This document shows, one piece after another, positions 45,207-49,224 of a stretch of 49,224 bases of DNA. Under the pieces are notes generated by a model. It was given only the letters and a program-made list of their open reading frames with translations, did not search any database and was not told where the DNA came from. Every line of letters starts with the position of its first letter. Position 1 is the stretch's first letter. Made by a program: the position numbers and the translations under genes. Origin of the DNA: an uncultured Caryophanales bacterium (GTDB lineage Bacteria > Bacillota_I > Bacilli_A > RF39 > UBA660); contig CAOJRT010000010.1 of NCBI GenBank assembly GCA_948442255.1, positions 1 through 49,224 on the forward strand, in the 5' to 3' direction.

Positions 45207-47027
45207 ATGTGTGGAATAGCAGGTTATATAAGTAACAAAAAGCCTACAAAAAAGATTTTAAAAAAAATGACTGACCGTATCGCTTATCGAGGACCAGATG
45301 CCGAAGGTTTTTATCTAGATGATTTATGTGCTTTAGGACATCGACGTCTTTCTATCATTGATTTATCCGTATCAGGAAATCAACCAATCTATAATGAAAA
45401 TAAGGATATTGTAATTGTTTTTAATGGAGAAATCTATAACTATGTAGAGTTACGCGATGCACTAATAAAAAAGAATCATCAATTCTACACATCTACAGAT
45501 ACAGAAGTATTAATACATGGATATGAAGAATGGGGACACGATTTACCAAAAAAACTTCGCGGAATGTATGCCTTCGCAATTTGGGATAAAAAGAAAAAAG
45601 AACTTTATTTAGCTAGAGATGAATGGGGAATTAAACCATTATATTACTATCAAAACGATAATAATTTTCTATTTGCATCAGAAATTAAAGCTTTTCTAGA
45701 TCATCCTGATTTCCAAAAAGAATTTAATGAATCCATTCTATCTGCGTATTTATGTTTTAACTCTACTCCTACAGAAGAAACTTTCTTTAAAAATGTGTAT
45801 AGAGTAGAACCAGGTCATCAAATTATATATAAAAGCGGGAAAATAAAAAAAGGAAGATTCTTTAAAATGGAATTTGAAGAAACAGAGGAAGCACACGATA
45901 AAATAGTAGAAAAGATTAATCAAGCAATGGAGAATTCTGTAAAATACCATGAAATAGCCGATGTAGAAGTAGGATCTTTCTTATCAAGTGGCATAGATTC
46001 CTCTTATCTAGTCTCTCTAGCGAAACCAGATAAAACCTTTACGGTAGGTTATGACAACCCTAAGTACGATGAAATCTCTTACGCGAAAGATTTAACAGAT
46101 AAACTAGGAATAGCAAATACAGCTAAAAAGATAACGAAAGAAGAGTATATGAAATCTTTCCCAAAAATTATGTATCATATGGACGAACCTTTAGCAGACC
46201 CATCTGCCATTGCCTTGTATTTTGTAGCCGAAATAGCTTCTAAAGAAGTAAAAGTCGTTACTTCTGGGGAAGGAGCAGACGAATTTTTCGGAGGATATAA
46301 TACATATAAAGAAGAAATAGACCAAGCGTGGTATATGAAAATCCCATTCCCATTAAGAAGAATGGCATCCTTTTTTGCCAGTTTATTTCCTGAAGTAAGA
46401 GGATTCAATTTTATCTATCGAAGAGGAAAAAAATTAGAAGATTATAACATTGGCTTAGGACGAATTTTTAGAGATGAAGAAGCGATGAAAATCGTAAAAC
46501 CTAAAAATCAAATGCATACAAAAGACATAGTAGCTCCTTTTTATGCGGAATATAAAAAAAATTCTAATATAGTAAAAAGACAGGTTATTGATTACTACTT
46601 TTGGTTAGTAAGAGACTTTTTACATGCAGTAGATAGAAATACGATGATGTTCGGTTTAGAAGCGCGTACACCATTTTTGGATAAAAAAGTATATGAAGTA
46701 GCAAGAAAATTACCAATTAATGCAAAAATAAACAAAACGACAACAAAACCTGCTTTAAGAGAAGCAGCAAAAAAAGTAATACCAAATGACTCTTATAAAA
46801 AGAAAAAGTTGGGTTTCCCAGTTCCTTTAAGAGAATGGATTAAAGAAGAGGATTTATATTCTGAAATAAAAGAAAAATTTAATAGTGAGATAGCAAATAA
46901 ATATTTTGATATCAAAAGAATCAACAAATTATTAGAGCAACATAAAAATGGTAAAAAAGATTGTTATAAAAAAGTGTGGACGATTTATACTTTTATAGTA
47001 TGGTATCAACAATTTTTTGAAAACTAA
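45207..47027 (+). CDS. asnB: Asparagine synthetase (glutamine-hydrolysing)
   Basis: 606 residues, AAAGGTGAT before ATG. N-terminal class II glutamine amidotransferase domain with catalytic Cys2 (MCGIAGYI), YRGPDAEG and NGEIYNY; C-terminal ATP-pyrophosphatase domain with PP-loop SFLSSGIDSS (canonical SGGIDS, here SSGIDS), TSGEGADEFFGGY and KLGFPVPLREW. It makes Asn from Asp, Gln and ATP in the cytoplasm. Length matches AsnB/AsnO-type enzymes of Bacillota. It could also amidate wall precursors as some paralogues do. Monocistronic, ending at a bidirectional terminator. Confidence 0.93.
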   Translation: MCGIAGYISNKKPTKKILKKMTDRIAYRGPDAEGFYLDDLCALGHRRLSIIDLSVSGNQPIYNENKDIVIVFNGEIYNYVELRDALIKKNHQFYTSTDTEVLIHGYEEWGHDLPKKLRGMYAFAIWDKKKKELYLARDEWGIKPLYYYQNDNNFLFASEIKAFLDHPDFQKEFNESILSAYLCFNSTPTEETFFKNVYRVEPGHQIIYKSGKIKKGRFFKMEFEETEEAHDKIVEKINQAMENSVKYHEIADVEVGSFLSSGIDSSYLVSLAKPDKTFTVGYDNPKYDEISYAKDLTDKLGIANTAKKITKEEYMKSFPKIMYHMDEPLADPSAIALYFVAEIASKEVKVVTSGEGADEFFGGYNTYKEEIDQAWYMKIPFPLRRMASFFASLFPEVRGFNFIYRRGKKLEDYNIGLGRIFRDEEAMKIVKPKNQMHTKDIVAPFYAEYKKNSNIVKRQVIDYYFWLVRDFLHAVDRNTMMFGLEARTPFLDKKVYEVARKLPINAKINKTTTKPALREAAKKVIPNDSYKKKKLGFPVPLREWIKEEDLYSEIKEKFNSEIANKYFDIKRINKLLEQHKNGKKDCYKKVWTIYTFIVWYQQFFEN

Positions 47028-47049
47028 AAAACCGATAAAAATCGGTTTT
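47028..47049. terminator. Bidirectional terminator between asnB and upp
   Basis: AAAACCGAT (47028-47036), AAAA loop, ATCGGTTTT (47041-47049). Serves both convergent genes and overlaps the upp stop. Confidence 0.9.
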
Positions 47050-47674
47050 ATTTTGTCCCAAAGATTCTATCTCCCGCATCTCCAAGACCAGGAACAATAT
47101 ATTTATTTTCATTTAAATGCGAATCGATTTTTGCACAAAAAATCTGTACATCAGGATGTTTTTCCTCAACTGCTAGAATCCCTTCAGGCGCAGCAATAAT
47201 ACATAAAAATTTAATTTTTTTAACACCTTTGCTTTTCAATAGCTCAATAGCATCAATAGCAGAACCTCCTGTTGCTAGCATTGGATCTAATATAATAACC
47301 TCTCTATGTTCAATATCTTTTGGTACCTTAAAAAAATAATTGACAGGTTCAAAAGTTTCTTCATCACGATACATACCAATATGTCCTATTTTTGCATTCG
47401 GAATAACACTTATAACACCATCAAGCATTCCCAAACCTGCTCTTAAAATAGGAACGAACGCATAACAATCTTCATTTAATTTCCCCGATTTGATTTTTGT
47501 TATTGGTGTTTCTATTTCAACACTTTCTAACTTTACATCTTTCATAGCTTCATAACATAGAAACATACTAATTTCTTGAATCAATTCTCTAAATTCTTTT
47601 GTTCCTGTATGTTTATCTCTTAATATAGACAATTTATGTTCAATTAAGGGATGATTTAATTCAATAACTTTCAA
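47048..47674 (-). CDS. upp: Uracil phosphoribosyltransferase
   Basis: 208 residues from TTG at 47674 (AAGGAG eight bases upstream). The upstream extension to 47698 would begin before the ribosome site. Family features: [37 protein letters not shown], the PRPP loop [14 protein letters not shown] and the uracil-binding end [16 protein letters not shown]. It converts uracil and PRPP to UMP. Length equals the norm (208-209). It lies 32 bp downstream of uraA, forming a uracil uptake and salvage operon. Confidence 0.96.
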   Translation of the reverse strand: MKVIELNHPLIEHKLSILRDKHTGTKEFRELIQEISMFLCYEAMKDVKLESVEIETPITKIKSGKLNEDCYAFVPILRAGLGMLDGVISVIPNAKIGHIGMYRDEETFEPVNYFFKVPKDIEHREVIILDPMLATGGSAIDAIELLKSKGVKKIKFLCIIAAPEGILAVEEKHPDVQIFCAKIDSHLNENKYIVPGLGDAGDRIFGTK

Positions 47675-47706
47675 AATAGTTCTCCTTTTGTAAAACAATA
47701 CAAAAA

Positions 47707-49104
47707 TTATTTTTTACTTGTACTTTTCTTTTTCGTTTTATTCTTTTTTTGCATTATATCTTTTGGTATCTCATCTACGACACCGTTAATTTTAACACTT
47801 TCTTCAATTAGAGAAACTTCTTCCTCTTTTTCTTCTGGAATAAGTAGATTTAATAGAATTCCCACTATAGCGGCTAAACTCATGCCACTAAATGAAATAC
47901 TTAAATCTCCGCTTGTAATAGAAATAGCAGCTCCTCCTAATCCTAAAACTAACATACTAGAAGCAACTATAACATTTTTTGCTTTTTCAAAATTAACCTG
48001 ATTTTTAATTAATACCTTTAAACCATTAACAGAAATAAATCCATATAATAGCAAAGAAACTCCTCCTAATACAGCGCTTGGAATAGTTGAAACTAAAGCA
48101 GTAAATTTTCCTAAAAAGCCGATTAAAATAGCAAAGATAGCAGCAAGTCCTATAACCCAAATAGAAGCAATTTTTGTTAAACCTACAACAGAAGTATTTT
48201 CTCCATATGTTGTATTAGCAGGTCCACCGATTAAACTAGCAGCTAACGTTGCTACTCCATCCCCTAATAAGGTTCTATCTAATCCAGGATCTTTTAATAA
48301 ATCTTTTTCAATAATATTACTTAATGAAGTATGATCTCCTATGTGTTCACAGATAGTAACTAAAGCAATTGGTGCAATAGTTAAAACTGCAATGAATGTT
48401 GGTTTATAATGAATAAATGGGAATGCAAACGCAGGAATACTGAAGAAGCTAGCTTCCAGTACAGGTGTAAAATCAACCATTCCTAATATGACAGCCATAA
48501 TATAACCAGATATAATACCAATTAAGAATGGAATAACTTTTAAAAATCCCTTTGCTACTGTCATTACGATAGCAGTAACTAAAAAAGCGCCAACTGCAAC
48601 AAGAATAATTTTCCAATCAAATGCAGTTTCTGCTGCTAATCCCATTTGCGAAATAGCACTAGGCGCTAATCCAAGCCCTATAACCATAATCATAGGTCCA
48701 ATAATAACAGGTGGTAATATCTTATTTAGCCAATTCTTTCCTATTAATTTAATAAGGAATGATACGATAATATAGACAACACCTACTACCATAATACCAG
48801 TCATAGCTCCAGCTATACCACCTTTCAAATAAGCAGCTGCAATTGGAGCAATGAAGGCAAAGGAACTACCTAAATAAACTGGTGACCTTCCTTTGGTACA
48901 AAGAATGTAAATGAGTGTACCAATTCCTGATGAGACTAATGCAACTGGAATAGTTAAAACAGTTTCTCCTGCTGCAGCATTGACTAAAATAGGTACTAAT
49001 ATAGTTGCTCCAAACATAGCAAAAACGTGTTGAATCGCCAGAATAACCCATTTTCCTATTGTAGGCTTTTCATTGACATCAAGTATCATTTTTTTATTTT
49101 TCAT
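47707..49104 (-). CDS. uraA: Uracil permease (NCS2/NAT family)
   Basis: 465 residues from ATG at 49104 with AGGAGG upstream. The frame to 49140 lacks a ribosome site. NCS2 transporter with about 12-14 membrane helices: [39 protein letters not shown] (substrate-binding Glu region) and [22 protein letters not shown] (NAT signature region with second Glu). Proton-coupled uracil uptake. A charged Lys-rich C-terminal tail (about 30 residues) is unusual but harmless. Co-directional with upp. Pyrimidine-dependent control is expected, but the leader is cut by the window edge. Confidence 0.94.
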   Translation of the reverse strand: MKNKKMILDVNEKPTIGKWVILAIQHVFAMFGATILVPILVNAAAGETVLTIPVALVSSGIGTLIYILCTKGRSPVYLGSSFAFIAPIAAAYLKGGIAGAMTGIMVVGVVYIIVSFLIKLIGKNWLNKILPPVIIGPMIMVIGLGLAPSAISQMGLAAETAFDWKIILVAVGAFLVTAIVMTVAKGFLKVIPFLIGIISGYIMAVILGMVDFTPVLEASFFSIPAFAFPFIHYKPTFIAVLTIAPIALVTICEHIGDHTSLSNIIEKDLLKDPGLDRTLLGDGVATLAASLIGGPANTTYGENTSVVGLTKIASIWVIGLAAIFAILIGFLGKFTALVSTIPSAVLGGVSLLLYGFISVNGLKVLIKNQVNFEKAKNVIVASSMLVLGLGGAAISITSGDLSISFSGMSLAAIVGILLNLLIPEEKEEEVSLIEESVKINGVVDEIPKDIMQKKNKTKKKSTSKK

Positions 49105-49142
49105 AAATCCTCCTTCTAATAAGCGTAGAGCTATTTCCATTT

Positions 49143-49171
49143 TTGCATAATAAAAAAGGGTACCCTATAAT
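49143..49171 (+). promoter_or_regulatory. Plus-strand promoter divergent from uraA
   Basis: TTGCAT (49143-49148), 17-bp spacer, consensus TATAAT (49166-49171). It would drive a plus-strand transcript that leaves the window. Confidence 0.65.
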
Positions 49172-49179
49172 GATATGAA

Positions 49180-49215
49180 CCCCGTTTCTTGGACAAAATA
49201 GAAACGAGGTTTTTT
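49180..49215 (+). terminator. Terminator-like leader hairpin
   Basis: CCCCGTTTCT (49180-49189) pairs with AGAAACGAGG (49200-49209) with one C-A mismatch on this strand (G-U on the other), then T6. It lies immediately after the promoter at 49143-49171, so it would stop transcription after about 40 bases: an attenuator or a tiny RNA. Confidence 0.65.
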
Positions 49216-49224
49216 ATATGTCAA

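Overview
The window is AT-rich bacterial DNA with short intergenic gaps, AGGAGG-type ribosome binding sites, extended -10 promoters (TGnTATAAT) and many ATG/TTG/GTG starts. TGA acts as a normal stop (for example at 4302-4304 and 16977-16979), so this is not a Mycoplasma-type recoded genome. Gene content (PcrA, LigA, Tex, an LTA-synthase-like sulfatase, a SipW-type signal peptidase, YihY, AsnB, Upp/UraA) suggests a low-GC Bacillota or Mycoplasmatota-related lineage, probably a gut-type uncultured Bacilli. The species cannot be fixed from sequence alone.

Layout. 1-3250 (minus): a MoxR-like AAA+ ATPase translationally coupled (TAATG) to a Gln/Glu/Ser-rich repeat protein that leaves the left edge. 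3250-6350: a small ORF, a lipoprotein gene that looks frameshifted at a G6 run, and a ComEC-like metallo-beta-lactamase protein with DUF3006 and holin-like partners. 6350-14600: envelope genes (SPFH/zinc-ribbon protein, GtrB-like glycosyltransferase, SipW-like signal peptidase, TPM protein plus zinc-ribbon membrane protein, metallophosphoesterase, DUF4474 protein).

15448-25483 is a mobile element of about 10.03 kb, bounded by attL and attR that can be read to the base. A large serine recombinase at its right end has inserted it into the permease gene of an NMT1/THI5-like ABC transporter operon. Joining the flanks at the shared GG dinucleotide restores an uninterrupted 263-codon permease. Joining the element ends recreates an attP with perfect 11-bp inverted arms placed symmetrically around GG. 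Cargo: a zinc-ribbon protein, a broken HTH/replication-initiator-like gene, an AAA15 ATPase with a C-terminal HEPN-like RN-x3-H motif, a RhuM protein, a cupin, a PepD-like dipeptidase, PnuC and HAD-hydrolase genes (both frameshifted), two small or unknown genes, candidate structured RNA, and the recombinase. No relaxase or conjugation gene was recognised.

25484-27813 (minus) holds the rest of the split ABC operon. 27935-49104 is core-like: a long coiled-coil protein, pcrA, a nucleotidyltransferase, ligA, a membrane protein with a degenerate GGDEF domain, YihY, tex, an LTA-synthase-like sulfatase, a candidate SipW-type exported protein, asnB, then upp and uraA on the minus strand. A plus-strand promoter and terminator-like hairpin lie at the right edge.

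The strongest leads are the exactly mappable, potentially reversible gene-splitting element with its AAA15-HEPN/RhuM pair, and the AAA+/repeat-protein pair at the left edge.
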